64,000 bases of DNA from Colwellia sp. Arc7-635 (lineage in GTDB: Bacteria; Pseudomonadota; Gammaproteobacteria; Enterobacterales; Alteromonadaceae): NCBI RefSeq assembly GCF_003971255.1, contig NZ_CP034660.1, positions 868,001 to 932,000 of the forward strand. The letters run 5' to 3'. The translations under genes and the position numbers were made by a program. Shown here piece after piece: positions 33,547 through 42,994 of the stretch. The notes beneath the pieces were generated by a model. The model worked only from the letters and a program-made list of their open reading frames with translations, was not told where the DNA came from and searched no databases. Position 1 is the stretch's first letter; the number at the start of each line of letters is the position of its first letter.

Positions 33547-33683
33547 TGACGAGTGTCCACCTATTTATGGCTATCAAAATTAAAACAGTAAGCCGGAAAT
33601 TATAGCGAAATGTTTACTAAATTACCAGTTATAAACTGTTCTATGTCGTTAATTTAATACTGAGATAAATTCAGTACCTTATA

Positions 33684-35456
33684 TTATTTTTGCTCACTTA
33701 GTAGGCTATGTAGTTCACCTATTTCAGTTTTAGTTAAGCCAACTGTGCGTTGCTTTTCCATTAATTCATTAGAACGGTTCTCTAAAAACTTGTTCAGAAA
33801 ATTTTCAATGATATCAAGAAATGTATCTTCAGCATGTATAGCTTCGATATGATGCTGTATGCACATTATTTTGGTTAACTGTTTTCCTGCTTCTTGATCT
33901 CTAAAGTGCTCAATAAGCTGAGCGCTGTTTGCTTTCGGGTTTTGTTTACATAACATGATTAACTCGTTAAGTAATGGTATGCCCGGTAAGTTCAAATCAG
34001 CTAAAATTTTTGGATCAGGTAACTTATCTACTATATGGGGATGCTCAAGTAATAATGCAATAGCTAATCGAATTGGGGTATTTTTAATGTGCTTATTTCG
34101 TTTGGGTGTCCCTGATTCTTCTGGCTTTGTAACAAAATTAGTTTGCAATTTTTTTAATTGCGCTTCGTTGTTCGCGCCAAATTGATTGGCTAACTTAGTA
34201 ACAATGGCATCTTTTAAATTGCTTTCAGGTAATTTGGTTAAATAAGGATAAAAAGCGGCAATAGCTGCGCCTTTACCTTCAGCGGATGACATGTTTAGCT
34301 GTGAAAGTAGGTGATCAAACAAAAATTGTGAAAGCGGTGTTGCGTTGTCTAACACGGTTTCAAAGGCTGCTTGTCCTTGCTCGCGGATCATCGAGTCTGG
34401 ATCTTCTCCGTCAGGTAAGAAAACAAATTTAAGGCTAAAACCATCTTGAATTAATGGCAGGGCATTATCCATCGCGCGCCATGCTGCGTCACGACCGGCA
34501 CGGTCACCATCGTAGCAACAAATAACTTCTTTTACCGTACGAAATAAAGTTTGTAGTTGCTCAGGTGTTGTTGCAGTGCCAAGTGATGCAACAGCGTAAT
34601 CAACACCATGTTGAGCAAGTGCTACAACATCCATATAACCTTCAACAACGACTAAACGTGTTAGTTGTTTGTTCGCTTGTTTTGCTTCAAATAAGCCATA
34701 TAGCTCTTGGCCTTTATGATAAATACGCGTTTCTGGCGAGTTGAGGTACTTCGGATTACCGTCACCTAATACTCGGCCACCAAAACCGATGACGCGACCA
34801 CGTTTATCACGGATAGGAAATTGTATTCGACCGCGAAATCGGTCATAAGGTTTGTTTTTATCACCTTGAATAGCCATGCCTAAGTCGACAAGTTGTTGAT
34901 TTATTTGACCGCTACGGCCAAATACTTTCATCATGCCGTCCCAAGCGTCGCTGATATAACCTATACCGAAACGCTTAACTATTTCACCGCTTAAGCCACG
35001 ACCTTTTAAATACTCTATGGCGACTTCTTTATCGGTAGCAACCTTTAGTTGCTGTTGAAAAAACTGGCTTATTTGCGCCATTAATTCATAGTCATCTTGC
35101 TTTTGTATGTAAGCTTTTTGATCTTGCTTTTGTTGTGCAGGAGAGCGGTTGTTCTGTTCGCGTGGCACTTCCATATTGTAATGGGAAGCCAGTTCTTCTA
35201 CCGCATCAGGAAACTCTAAACGCTCGAACTCCATTAAAAATGAAATAGCATTGCCGTGTTCGCCACAACCAAAGCAGTGGTAAAACTGTTTGTCTTGACT
35301 GACGCTAAAAGAAGGAGATTTTTCAGTGTGAAATGGACAACAAGCTTGGTAGTTTTTTCCGGCTTTTTTTAGTGGTACACGAGAATCTATTACTTCAACA
35401 ATATCAGCTCGTGCTAATAGGTTATCAATAAATTGTCGAGGGATCATACCAGCCAT
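33684..35456 (-). CDS. dnaG: DNA primase DnaG
   Basis: Makes RNA primers at the replication fork. The 590-residue protein has the CHC2 zinc domain with ligands at C40, H43, C61 and C64, exactly the E. coli positions when the ATG at 35456 (MAGMIPRQFID) is used. The TOPRIM core follows (VVVEGYMDVVAL, then CYDGDRAGRDAAW) and then the C-terminal DnaB-interaction helices. An upstream in-frame codon at 35465 would add three residues and is less likely. It lies between yqeY and rpoD in the operon. Confidence 0.97.
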   Translation of the reverse strand: MAGMIPRQFIDNLLARADIVEVIDSRVPLKKAGKNYQACCPFHTEKSPSFSVSQDKQFYHCFGCGEHGNAISFLMEFERLEFPDAVEELASHYNMEVPREQNNRSPAQQKQDQKAYIQKQDDYELMAQISQFFQQQLKVATDKEVAIEYLKGRGLSGEIVKRFGIGYISDAWDGMMKVFGRSGQINQQLVDLGMAIQGDKNKPYDRFRGRIQFPIRDKRGRVIGFGGRVLGDGNPKYLNSPETRIYHKGQELYGLFEAKQANKQLTRLVVVEGYMDVVALAQHGVDYAVASLGTATTPEQLQTLFRTVKEVICCYDGDRAGRDAAWRAMDNALPLIQDGFSLKFVFLPDGEDPDSMIREQGQAAFETVLDNATPLSQFLFDHLLSQLNMSSAEGKGAAIAAFYPYLTKLPESNLKDAIVTKLANQFGANNEAQLKKLQTNFVTKPEESGTPKRNKHIKNTPIRLAIALLLEHPHIVDKLPDPKILADLNLPGIPLLNELIMLCKQNPKANSAQLIEHFRDQEAGKQLTKIMCIQHHIEAIHAEDTFLDIIENFLNKFLENRSNELMEKQRTVGLTKTEIGELHSLLSEQK

Positions 35457-35532
35457 AAATATCATTACATCCAGTTAAAGCATTATTCTACACTAATAAA
35501 AATAGTGAAATAGAGAATTCTTGTATTCTAAT

Positions 35533-35568
35533 TAAAATAAAACCGCGAGGCCAAGGCTATCGCGGTTT
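35533..35568 (-). terminator. Attenuator-like terminator between yqeY and dnaG
   Basis: AAACCGCGA and TCGCGGTTT form a 9-bp stem around an 11-base loop. On the minus strand a T-rich run (TTTTATTTTAATT) follows. In E. coli a terminator between rpsU and dnaG reduces primase expression; this hairpin is well placed to do the same here. Confidence 0.75.
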
Positions 35569-35608
35569 ATATTTAGAATGAACATTGAAGTTCAAAAAGG
35601 AAGATTAA

Positions 35609-36055
35609 CTAACTGTTTAAAACGGCTTTGATTTGACCACTTACAGTGCCCATATCAGCTTTGCCTTGCATTAACGGTTTTAAAACCGCCATTACTTTAC
35701 CCATATCAGCCATTGAGGCTGCACCGGTGTCGGCAATTGCTTTTGTTATCAGTTGGTTAATTTCATCTGCAGATAATGGTTGCGGGAGAAAATCTTCTAT
35801 AGCGCTGATTTCTGCAGCTTCTTTAGCTGCTAATTCATCGCGACCGCCGTCAGTAAACATTTTGATAGACTCTTTACGCTGTTTAACCATTTTGGTTAAC
35901 AAGGCAATGATATTGTCATCAGTTGCTTCTGTATCGTGATCGATTTCTGCCTGCTTTATCGCAGATAATGCCATACGAATTACGCCAAGACGAATTTTGT
36001 CTTTAGCACGCATGGCAATTTTCATTTCATCTTTAAGTTGGCTAAGTAGACTCAT
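35609..36055 (-). CDS. yqeY: GatB/YqeY-domain protein
   Basis: A 148-residue helical protein of the YqeY family, with the family N-terminus (MSLLSQLKDEMKIAMRAKDK) and the C-terminal helical domain shared with the tail of GatB (ADMGKVMAVLKPLMQGKADM). The family's role is uncertain; the shared domain suggests tRNA contact. Its place between rpsU and dnaG is common in non-enteric gammaproteobacteria. It starts 53 bases after rpsU. Confidence 0.92.
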   Translation of the reverse strand: MSLLSQLKDEMKIAMRAKDKIRLGVIRMALSAIKQAEIDHDTEATDDNIIALLTKMVKQRKESIKMFTDGGRDELAAKEAAEISAIEDFLPQPLSADEINQLITKAIADTGAASMADMGKVMAVLKPLMQGKADMGTVSGQIKAVLNS

Positions 36056-36108
36056 GATTTAATTTACTCTTAAGTTAACTCAGTTGACCTAGGATTTACT
36101 AAGGTATC

Positions 36109-36324
36109 TTAGTACATGCGAACGCGACGAGCGTTCTCACGAGAAACTTTTTTAGCGGCACGTTTAACTGCTGCTGCTTTCTTACGCTTACGTTCCCAAG
36201 TTGGCTTTTCGTAAGATTCGCGACGGCGAACTTCAGAAAGGATACCTGCTTTTTCACATGAACGTTTAAAACGACGTAATGCAACGTCAAATGGTTCGTT
36301 TTCTCTTACTTTAATTACTGGCAT
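36109..36324 (-). CDS. rpsU: 30S ribosomal protein S21
   Basis: The 71-residue basic protein begins [20 protein letters not shown] and ends with an Arg/Lys-rich tail ([14 protein letters not shown]), as in the family. S21 helps 16S rRNA base-pair with mRNA at initiation. It leads the macromolecular synthesis operon and is divergent from tsaD, the usual gammaproteobacterial arrangement. An overlapping ORF in another frame (36099-36290) is spurious. Confidence 0.98.
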   Translation of the reverse strand: MPVIKVRENEPFDVALRRFKRSCEKAGILSEVRRRESYEKPTWERKRKKAAAVKRAAKKVSRENARRVRMY

Positions 36325-36754
36325 GTACTGTTTTACCTTAGTTAGAAATCTATATAAATCGGTGTCTGATTTCAGCTAAATAGCCTCATCTTCACCCACT
36401 CTATTAAAAATTGGTGACATATTCTAATGCGAACACTACGGTAATGTAAAGTAGTAATAATTTTATCGTCGGTTTTAATACTTGAATCGAGCCCAAGCGC
36501 CTGCTGTTTATAGCTCTAAAGGAAGGGTAAATAAATTTGCAGTGTGAAAGCTAAGTTACTTCGTTGGTCATTTTTAGCCACAGTTTAGTATTTAGCACGA
36601 CTTTGAAAAGATTTTAGTCAACTTTATACGCTATAAATTGAAAGTTTGCTGGTCGGTAGGTAAAATCAGCGGCCAAATGGCGACTGTTTTACTTCATACG
36701 AATAAATAGTCGGCTTCTTATATTGTGTAACACTGTTAGGTAAATAAAAAAGCT
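36325..36754. other. Divergent intergenic region rpsU / tsaD
   Basis: About 430 bases holding the promoters of the macromolecular synthesis operon and of tsaD. No ORF or RNA gene is supportable. TAGGTAA before tsaD is its ribosome-binding site. Confidence 0.5.
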
Positions 36755-37804
36755 ATGCGAATTTTAGGTATTGAAACCTCTTGTGATGAAACGGGTATTG
36801 CGATTTATGATGATGGCCAAGGGGATTTACCTGAAGGTATTGTAGCGCATCGATTATATAGCCAAATAGCGGTTCATGCTGATTACGGCGGGGTAGTGCC
36901 TGAGTTAGCGTCACGCGATCACGTACGCAAAACTATTCCGTTAATTAAAGAAGTCCTTGCTGATGCTAATTTAACACCTGCTGATTTAGACGGTGTTGCT
37001 TATACCGCAGGCCCTGGTCTAGTTGGTGCTTTGCTTGTCGGTTGTTCAATTGGTCGTAGTTTAGCTTATGGCTGGGATTTACCTGCAGTGCCTGTACATC
37101 ATATGGAAGGGCATTTATTAGCGCCAATGTTAGAAGAAAATGTACCTGAATTTCCTTTTGTCGCCTTATTAGTTTCGGGCGGTCATACCATGTTGGTACG
37201 TGTTGATGGTATTGGTCACTATGAATTACTTGGCGAATCAGTTGATGATGCCGCAGGTGAAGCATTCGATAAAACGGCAAAATTACTTGGGCTTGATTAT
37301 CCAGGTGGGCCAGTATTAGCAAAAATAGCTGAAAGCGGTCGCAAAGGCCGTTATAAATTTCCGCGCCCGATGACTGATAAACCAGGATTAGATTTTAGTT
37401 TTAGTGGTTTAAAAACGTCAGCGGCTAATACTATTCGTAAAGAAGACAAAGAAGAGTTAACGCCTGAGCAAAAAGCACAAATGCAGGCTGATATTGCTTA
37501 TGCTTTCCAAGAAGCAGTCGTTGATACGCTTGCCATTAAATGTAAAAGAGCATTAAAACAATGTGATTTAAATCGTTTAGTGATTGCGGGCGGCGTTAGT
37601 GCCAATACAGCATTAAGAGAGAAACTAGCTGAGATAACTAAAAAGTTAGGTGGCGAAGTTTTTTATCCGCGCCCTGAATTTTGTACTGATAATGGCGCGA
37701 TGATTGCCTACGCAGGTCTACAACGTTTAAAGGCAGGAGTTGACACTGACTTAACTTTTAAAGCAACTCCGCGTTGGCCATTAGATACCTTAGAGCCAAT
37801 TTAG
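36755..37804 (+). CDS. tsaD: TsaD, tRNA N6-threonylcarbamoyladenosine transferase
   Basis: Catalytic subunit that transfers the threonylcarbamoyl group to A37 of ANN-decoding tRNAs, with TsaB and TsaE. The 349-residue ASKHA-fold protein has the N-terminal [13 protein letters not shown], the iron-binding HHMEGH (residues 115-120), the nucleotide motif LLVSGGHT and the C-terminal [13 protein letters not shown] with its metal-ligand Asp. Length and motifs are typical. Confidence 0.98.
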   Translation: MRILGIETSCDETGIAIYDDGQGDLPEGIVAHRLYSQIAVHADYGGVVPELASRDHVRKTIPLIKEVLADANLTPADLDGVAYTAGPGLVGALLVGCSIGRSLAYGWDLPAVPVHHMEGHLLAPMLEENVPEFPFVALLVSGGHTMLVRVDGIGHYELLGESVDDAAGEAFDKTAKLLGLDYPGGPVLAKIAESGRKGRYKFPRPMTDKPGLDFSFSGLKTSAANTIRKEDKEELTPEQKAQMQADIAYAFQEAVVDTLAIKCKRALKQCDLNRLVIAGGVSANTALREKLAEITKKLGGEVFYPRPEFCTDNGAMIAYAGLQRLKAGVDTDLTFKATPRWPLDTLEPI

Positions 37805-37862
37805 CTTACTTAATAGATAGAATAGTTAATTTATAGAAAATTGAATGTTCTATCTAACCATA

Positions 37863-38435
37863 CTATTTTTTTGTAAAGGATATTTTTGCTTCTTTACCCT
37901 GTAAAAGTCGGATGATATTTTCTCTGTGGCGGAAAATTATTAGTCCCGATAGCATTAACACAGGGTAAACATAAATGGGCTTTAGTAACCAAGTATACAA
38001 TGGTGCCATAGAAACAGTAACAATGGCCGCCAAACTTGAATAGCGAGTAACTTTAGCTACCAGTAACCAAGTTAATATGAGTAAGCCACCTAAGTCTAAG
38101 CCAATCGGTAATAATACACCAAAAGCGGTAGCGACAGCTTTGCCGCCCTTAAAATTAAAAAATATCGGGTACATGTGCCCTAAACAAGCAGCAACAGCAA
38201 TAATACCTAAGTAGACGGGATCTAAGCCTAGAAAGTAGCCACCCCATACCGGTAACGTGCCTTTGAGTATGTCAAAAAGTAAGACTGAAGCCGCAACAAA
38301 TTTATTACTGATCCGCAGGACATTGGTTGCACCAGGATTTTTTGAACCCGCCGAGCGAGGGTCAGGTAAGTTGAGTAGTTTGCAAAGTAAGATGGCACTC
38401 GAAATTGAACCTACGAGGTAAGCCATAACAACCAT
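37863..38435 (-). CDS. plsY: PlsY, acyl-phosphate:glycerol-3-phosphate acyltransferase
   Basis: Integral membrane enzyme that makes lysophosphatidate from acyl phosphate and glycerol-3-phosphate. Its three conserved motifs are visible: GSISSA near the N-terminus, [14 protein letters not shown], and a GKAVATAFG segment after [12 protein letters not shown]. It has about five membrane segments and 190 residues, slightly short at the N-terminus: the frame upstream stays open without ATG/GTG/TTG close by, so the start is less certain. It is divergent from folB, the common order tsaD-plsY-folB. Confidence 0.93.
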   Translation of the reverse strand: MVVMAYLVGSISSAILLCKLLNLPDPRSAGSKNPGATNVLRISNKFVAASVLLFDILKGTLPVWGGYFLGLDPVYLGIIAVAACLGHMYPIFFNFKGGKAVATAFGVLLPIGLDLGGLLILTWLLVAKVTRYSSLAAIVTVSMAPLYTWLLKPIYVYPVLMLSGLIIFRHRENIIRLLQGKEAKISFTKK

Positions 38436-38662
38436 TAAAAATGTTACAAGTAAACTACTGATACCAACTTCCTTTTAAAGCCGACTTTAGCAAAAGTTAT
38501 AAACATATATATATTTTTCTCATTGTAGCGTGTTGTTTACTAGTTTTTCTAGACCTGCACAGGTAAACTCGCCATTTATTTTATAAAGCAAGTTATGGCG
38601 ATTGTTTGCTCTATTTAGATGAACGCCGTGGCTACAGTAACAAACCATGTAAGGGTTTTAGT

Positions 38663-39034
38663 GTGGATAAAGTCTATATTGAAGGGTTAACCTTTCAAAC
38701 AACTATTGGTTTTTATCAATGGGAAAAAGAAATAAAACAAAAATTGGTCATTGATTTAGCCATGGGATGGAACACCGCACAAGCTGCTGAAAATGACGAG
38801 TTAGCGAAAACATTAGACTATGCTGCCATCTCTGAAGCCATTGTAGAATTTGCCAACGAGAATCCGGTAGATTTAATTGAGACTCTTGCTGAACGTATTG
38901 CTGCTTTTCTTATGGCGACCTATCAAATTCCTTGGTTACGTTTGAAGCTAATGAAACCGACCGCAGTACATAATGCGACGACAGTTGGTGTTGAAATTGA
39001 ACGTAGTCGAGCGCCATCTGGTCAAGCAGTGTAA
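38663..39034 (+). CDS. folB: Dihydroneopterin aldolase FolB
   Basis: Folate biosynthesis enzyme converting 7,8-dihydroneopterin to 6-hydroxymethyl-dihydropterin and glycolaldehyde. The 123-residue protein starts with MDKVYIEGL and contains TIGFYQWE, LDYAAI, LIETLAERIA and LKLMKPTA, all family hallmarks. The GTG at 38663, with AAGGG 7 bases upstream, gives the normal N-terminus; the longer in-frame extension to 38606 lacks family similarity. It overlaps folK by one base. Confidence 0.94.
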   Translation: MDKVYIEGLTFQTTIGFYQWEKEIKQKLVIDLAMGWNTAQAAENDELAKTLDYAAISEAIVEFANENPVDLIETLAERIAAFLMATYQIPWLRLKLMKPTAVHNATTVGVEIERSRAPSGQAV

Positions 39035-39540
39035 TGGCTGAAATATATATTTCGCTTGGTAGTAATATCAATCGCCAACACCATATTGAACAGGGACTTA
39101 ATGCTTTAACTGATGCTTTTGGCTCGCTTAAATTGTCGTCATTGTTTGAAAGTGAGGCTGTTGGTTTTGCCGGTAAAGCTTTTTATAATATGGTTGCTGG
39201 CGTTAATACCGAGCAAACATTAACTGAAGTCGCTGCAACCTTACGTAGCATCGAGTTCGCTTATGGACGCAGCGAAAATGCGAAAAAATTTAGCCCTCGC
39301 ACATTAGATTTAGACCTCTTACTTTACGACGATGTTGTTGCCAAATTACCGGCACAAATTCCTCGTGAAGAAATTACCACCAATGCTTTCGTATTGTGGC
39401 CATTAGCAGAAGTTGCCGGACATTTAACTCATCCTATTATCCAGAAAAGTTATGATGCGTTATGGCAAGAATACGACAAGAATCAGCAACAATTAAAAAT
39501 AGTGCCTTTAGTTTGGGCAAGAACAAATAGGGAAATATAA
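39034..39540 (+). CDS. folK: FolK, 2-amino-4-hydroxy-6-hydroxymethyldihydropteridine diphosphokinase
   Basis: Transfers pyrophosphate from ATP to hydroxymethyl-dihydropterin, the next folate step after FolB. The 168-residue protein has YISLGSNI at the start, FYNMV, and the HPPK signature with metal-binding Asp residues (FSPRTLDLDLLLYDD). The start codon shares a base with the folB stop (TAATG), showing translational coupling. The uppP gene follows after 5 bases. Confidence 0.96.
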   Translation: MAEIYISLGSNINRQHHIEQGLNALTDAFGSLKLSSLFESEAVGFAGKAFYNMVAGVNTEQTLTEVAATLRSIEFAYGRSENAKKFSPRTLDLDLLLYDDVVAKLPAQIPREEITTNAFVLWPLAEVAGHLTHPIIQKSYDALWQEYDKNQQQLKIVPLVWARTNREI

Positions 39541-39545
39541 GTACT

Positions 39546-40358
39546 ATGAGCACAATTGACGTTTTCATTTTAGCGATTATTCAAGGCTTAACCGAGTTTT
39601 TACCAATTTCAAGTTCTGCACATTTAATTTTACCTTCGGCGGTTTTTGGCTGGGAGGATCAAGGACAAGCTCTTGATGTTGCTCTACATGTTGGTACATT
39701 GCTCGCTGTTGTGCTTTATTTTCGTAAAGAAGTTGGCAGTATGGCTGTAGCATGGTTCGGTACGGTTGGTATTGGCCCTGAAAAAAATAACAACAGTTTT
39801 GATGGTAAGCTCGCGTGGTGGATTTTATTAGCGTCAATTCCATTAGGTATTGTAGGACTTTTGGGTAAAGACTTCATTGAAGAAAACCTTAGAACAGCTG
39901 CTGTCATTGCTATTACTACCTTGGTTTTCGGTGTTTTATTAGGCTTTGCAGATATCAAAGCAAAAGAGAATGTCAGTGTTGAAAAGCTAGGTTTTAAGGG
40001 GGCAATGATTATTGGTTTGGCACAAGCACTTGCCTTAATACCTGGCACTTCGCGCTCAGGTATCACCATGACTTTGGGCCTTATGTTAGGGTTGAATAAA
40101 GAAAATGCAGCACGTTTTTCATTTTTATTATCAATTCCTGCGATCGTGATGACCGGTGGTTATTTAACTTATAAATTAATCTCATCGGCTGAAGCTGTTG
40201 ACTGGAGTACGTTAGGTTTAGGTAGTGTATTAGCATTTTTTAGTGCATACGCCTGTATTCATTACTTTCTTATCTTAGTAAATAAAATAGGCATGATGCC
40301 ATTTGTTATCTATCGTCTTTTACTTGGCGCTGGTCTGCTTTGGTTTGTGCTTGGTTAA
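39546..40358 (+). CDS. uppP: Undecaprenyl-diphosphatase UppP (BacA)
   Basis: Membrane phosphatase that regenerates the undecaprenyl phosphate carrier for cell-wall synthesis; loss or gain alters bacitracin sensitivity. The 270-residue protein has both active-site motifs, GLTEFLPISSSAH near residue 15-27 and PGTSRSGITMTLG in the second half, within about eight membrane segments. It is the third gene after folB-folK and is closed by a terminator. Confidence 0.97.
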   Translation: MSTIDVFILAIIQGLTEFLPISSSAHLILPSAVFGWEDQGQALDVALHVGTLLAVVLYFRKEVGSMAVAWFGTVGIGPEKNNNSFDGKLAWWILLASIPLGIVGLLGKDFIEENLRTAAVIAITTLVFGVLLGFADIKAKENVSVEKLGFKGAMIIGLAQALALIPGTSRSGITMTLGLMLGLNKENAARFSFLLSIPAIVMTGGYLTYKLISSAEAVDWSTLGLGSVLAFFSAYACIHYFLILVNKIGMMPFVIYRLLLGAGLLWFVLG

Positions 40359-40385
40359 TTGTTACAATAACCTTAACGAATAAAT

Positions 40386-40409
40386 AAACGCGCTTTGACG
40401 CGTTTTTTT
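40386..40409 (+). terminator. Terminator of folB-folK-uppP
   Basis: AAACGCG and CGCGTTT pair around a 6-base loop, followed by more T residues, 28 bases after uppP. Confidence 0.88.
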
Positions 40410-40580
40410 ATGTATTTATGATACAAAAATATATCTCTGTTCAGTCGCTAGTGATGATATTTGACATGATTTTATTTACGAGATGGTACTAATATACTAT
40501 TTTGCTTTTTTAGCGGCGTAGGTAAACTTGAACGTTACTGATAATGGTAGATATTCACCTAATAAGAAGTGAGAGTTTTA

Positions 40581-41735
40581 ATGGATTTGTCTTTAACCGA
40601 AGAACAAATGATGATTCAGGATATGGCTAAAAAGTTTGCAGAAAGCGAACTTATGCCAGTAGCAGCGCAACTTGATGAAACGATGGATCGTACATTGTTT
40701 TTAAAAAACTTAGCGCAACTAACTGAATTAGGCTTTATGGGCTTAAATATTAAAGCTGAATATGGTGGCGTTGAAGCGGGCAGTATTGCTTTTAGCTTAG
40801 CTATTACAGAATTAGCACGCGCTTGTGCATCAACAGCTGTCACGACATCAGTAACTAATATGGTAGCGGAAGTTATTCAAGCGGTTGGCAATGAAGAGCA
40901 AAAAAATAAGTATTTGCCAAAAATTTGTAGTGGTGAATATCGTGCTGGCGGTTTCTGCTTATCGGAATCATCAGCGGGTTCAGACCCTGCCGGTATGAAA
41001 ACACAAGCGGTTAAGGACGGCGATGACTATCTCATTAGTGGTAGTAAGCTTTACATTACTAGTGGCTCGTTCGCCGATGTATTTGTGGTTTGGGCTGTCA
41101 CTGACCCTGAAGCGAAGAAAGGCAAAGGTATATCGTGCTTTATTGTTGAAGCGAGCACTCCTGGTATGACTATCGGTAAGTCTGAAGACAAAATGGGTCA
41201 AAAAGCATCGCCAACCAATGAGGTGCATTTCGATAATTGTCGTGTGCCAGCTTCTGCCATGATGGGCGCTGAGAATAAAGGCTTTGGTGTTGCAGTTGGT
41301 GAACTTGCGGGTGGACGCATTGGTATTGGTTCTTTAGCGCTTGGTGTTGGCCTTGCCGCACTCGATTATGCTAAAGCCCATATACTTGAGCGAAAGCAGT
41401 TTGGTCAAGCATTAGCAAACTTTCAAGGCTTACAGTGGATGTTAGCTGAACGTTATACTGAGATGGAAGCTGCGCGATTACTACTTATGCAAGCTGCATA
41501 CACGAAAGAACAAGGCCAGCCATTTGGCATGGCAGCCTCAATGGCTAAGTTGTTTGCTACTGAAAAGGCTAATAAAGCCTGTTATGACGCATTACAACTA
41601 ATGGGTGGTGCTGGTTATATTCGAGAATATCCACTTGAGCGTATGGCGCGTGATGTGCGCGTAACTTCAATCTATGAAGGTACCAGTGAAATTCAAAAAG
41701 TGATTATTGCTCGAGAGTTATTACAAAAAGTGTAG
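40581..41735 (+). CDS. Acyl-CoA dehydrogenase
   Basis: FAD-dependent acyl-CoA dehydrogenase of 384 residues. It begins MDLSLTEEQMMIQDMAKKFA and has the flavin-binding GFCLSESSAGSD, the middle beta domain, RKQFGQALANFQGLQ, and YEGTSEIQKVIIAREL, whose Glu is the catalytic base in short- and medium-chain members. It acts in fatty-acid or branched-chain amino-acid degradation; the chain length cannot be told. The ATG at 40581 gives the family N-terminus; the upstream GTG at 40569 lies in its ribosome-binding region. No other beta-oxidation gene is adjacent. Confidence 0.93.
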   Translation: MDLSLTEEQMMIQDMAKKFAESELMPVAAQLDETMDRTLFLKNLAQLTELGFMGLNIKAEYGGVEAGSIAFSLAITELARACASTAVTTSVTNMVAEVIQAVGNEEQKNKYLPKICSGEYRAGGFCLSESSAGSDPAGMKTQAVKDGDDYLISGSKLYITSGSFADVFVVWAVTDPEAKKGKGISCFIVEASTPGMTIGKSEDKMGQKASPTNEVHFDNCRVPASAMMGAENKGFGVAVGELAGGRIGIGSLALGVGLAALDYAKAHILERKQFGQALANFQGLQWMLAERYTEMEAARLLLMQAAYTKEQGQPFGMAASMAKLFATEKANKACYDALQLMGGAGYIREYPLERMARDVRVTSIYEGTSEIQKVIIARELLQKV

Positions 41736-41765
41736 GGCGTATATCTTGAGATAACCCACTTATTT

Positions 41766-41800
41766 AAACGGACATTGGCTGAGCTGATGTCCGTTTTTTT
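41766..41800 (+). terminator. Terminator after acyl-CoA dehydrogenase
   Basis: AAACGGACAT and ATGTCCGTTT form a perfect 10-bp stem around an 11-base loop, followed by TTTT. Confidence 0.9.
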
Positions 41801-41926
41801 GTGATATTTTTAAGACTTTTTAAAATAAAATTTAGCGATTATTTCTCTCAATTATTATTAGTCGCTTGTATCTTCGGGGTTTGACCCCATTTTAAAATCA
41901 TATATCTAATTATTGGAACTGCATTG

Positions 41927-42772
41927 ATGATGAACTCTATTGCGATCACCTTAGAAAATTTTCAACAAGTTATTCTTGAAGAGTCAAAGACTAAACTCGT
42001 GCTAGTCGACTTTTGGGCTCAGCAAATCCCTGAAAGTATTGAGTTAAGAGACAAGTTAACGCTCGCATTAGCGGATCATGCTGACATTATGTTACTTGCC
42101 ACGGTTGATTGTGAAACGCAAGGGCAGATTGCTCAACAGTTTGGTATTCAAGGTTTACCTACGGCAGTTTTAGTGCAAGATGGCCAACCACTTGACGGTT
42201 TAACAGGCCCACAGACCGATGCAAGTATTAGTGAGCTTTTAGCTAAGTACCTCCCAAAAGAGCAAGACCATTTATTAGCTCAAGCCAATGTGCTGCTATC
42301 CGAAAATAAGGTTGCTGAAGCATTCCCTATTATCAGCAAAGCTTACCAGCTAGATAACGAGCGTGCTGACATTAAGTTAGTGTTGGCTAATGTCTATATT
42401 CAAACGGGTAAAATTACTGAAGCAGAGTCATTGCTAGAAAGCATTAAGATGATAGATCAAGAGGGCGAGTATCAATCATTAATGGCAAAGTTAGAGTTAG
42501 CAAGCCAAGCTGCAGATTCACCTGAAATTCAAGCGCTTGAGCAACAATTAGCAAACGACCCTGACAATATTGAACTACAGCACAAGCTTGCCGCGCAATA
42601 TAGCCAAGTTAATCGTCATGATGATGCGCTCGCTATTTTGTTTTTATTAGTGCAAAAAGATGGCGCTGATACGACCAGCAAAGACTTATTACTTGATGTA
42701 CTTAAATCATTACCTGATGGCGATGCTTTGGTGAGTAAATACCGACGTAAGCTTTACACTTTAATGTATTAA
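41927..42772 (+). CDS. cnoX: CnoX (YbbN)-type thioredoxin-fold co-chaperone
   Basis: A 281-residue protein with an N-terminal thioredoxin fold (about 1-110) and C-terminal TPR-like helices. The redox site is degenerate: the position of CxxC reads FWAQQIPES, with no cysteine, while the cis-Pro loop GLPTAVLV is kept. That is the design of CnoX/YbbN, a holdase that binds hypochlorite-damaged proteins and hands them to GroEL. Without the Cys it is unlikely to be a reductase. ATGs at 41927 and 41930 are both possible starts. Single gene. Confidence 0.88.
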   Translation: MMNSIAITLENFQQVILEESKTKLVLVDFWAQQIPESIELRDKLTLALADHADIMLLATVDCETQGQIAQQFGIQGLPTAVLVQDGQPLDGLTGPQTDASISELLAKYLPKEQDHLLAQANVLLSENKVAEAFPIISKAYQLDNERADIKLVLANVYIQTGKITEAESLLESIKMIDQEGEYQSLMAKLELASQAADSPEIQALEQQLANDPDNIELQHKLAAQYSQVNRHDDALAILFLLVQKDGADTTSKDLLLDVLKSLPDGDALVSKYRRKLYTLMY

Positions 42773-42818
42773 GCGCTTTTTTTAAGATGAGATAAACGAA
42801 TTAATCGTTAATTGAATG

Positions 42819-42852
42819 ACGCATAGCAATAATATTGTTATGCGTTTTTTTA
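42819..42852 (+). terminator. Terminator after cnoX
   Basis: ACGCATAGCAATA pairs with TATTGTTATGCGT (one mismatch) and is followed by seven T residues. Confidence 0.82.
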
Positions 42853-42916
42853 TGACGGGGTTTTATTTTTCTTAAGCGATTATAAACGCCTTTACGCTCT
42901 TTAAAGTAATTGTTCA

Positions 42917-42994
42917 GCGATAGCTAAACGATAACTAAACGATAGATAAGCAATAGTTAAGTGCTAGGTTAAGTGTGAACTAAGTGACAGTTAA
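42917..42994. repeat. Degenerate 11-bp tandem repeat, seven units
   Basis: Seven consecutive units of 11, 11, 11, 11, 12, 11 and 11 bases, each ending in TAA: GCGATAGCTAA, ACGATAACTAA, ACGATAGATAA, GCAATAGTTAA, GTGCTAGGTTAA, GTGTGAACTAA, GTGACAGTTAA. The last unit includes the msrA stop codon. The period is close to one helical turn. Confidence 0.8.

Noticed and set aside
36099-36290. 63-codon ORF overlapping rpsU in another frame
   Set aside because: A shadow of the S21 gene; its product has no ribosome-binding site or motif.
42917-42994. Possible CRISPR array (regular repeats)
   Set aside because: The units are 11 bases, contiguous and degenerate, with no spacers and no cas genes; it is a simple tandem repeat.
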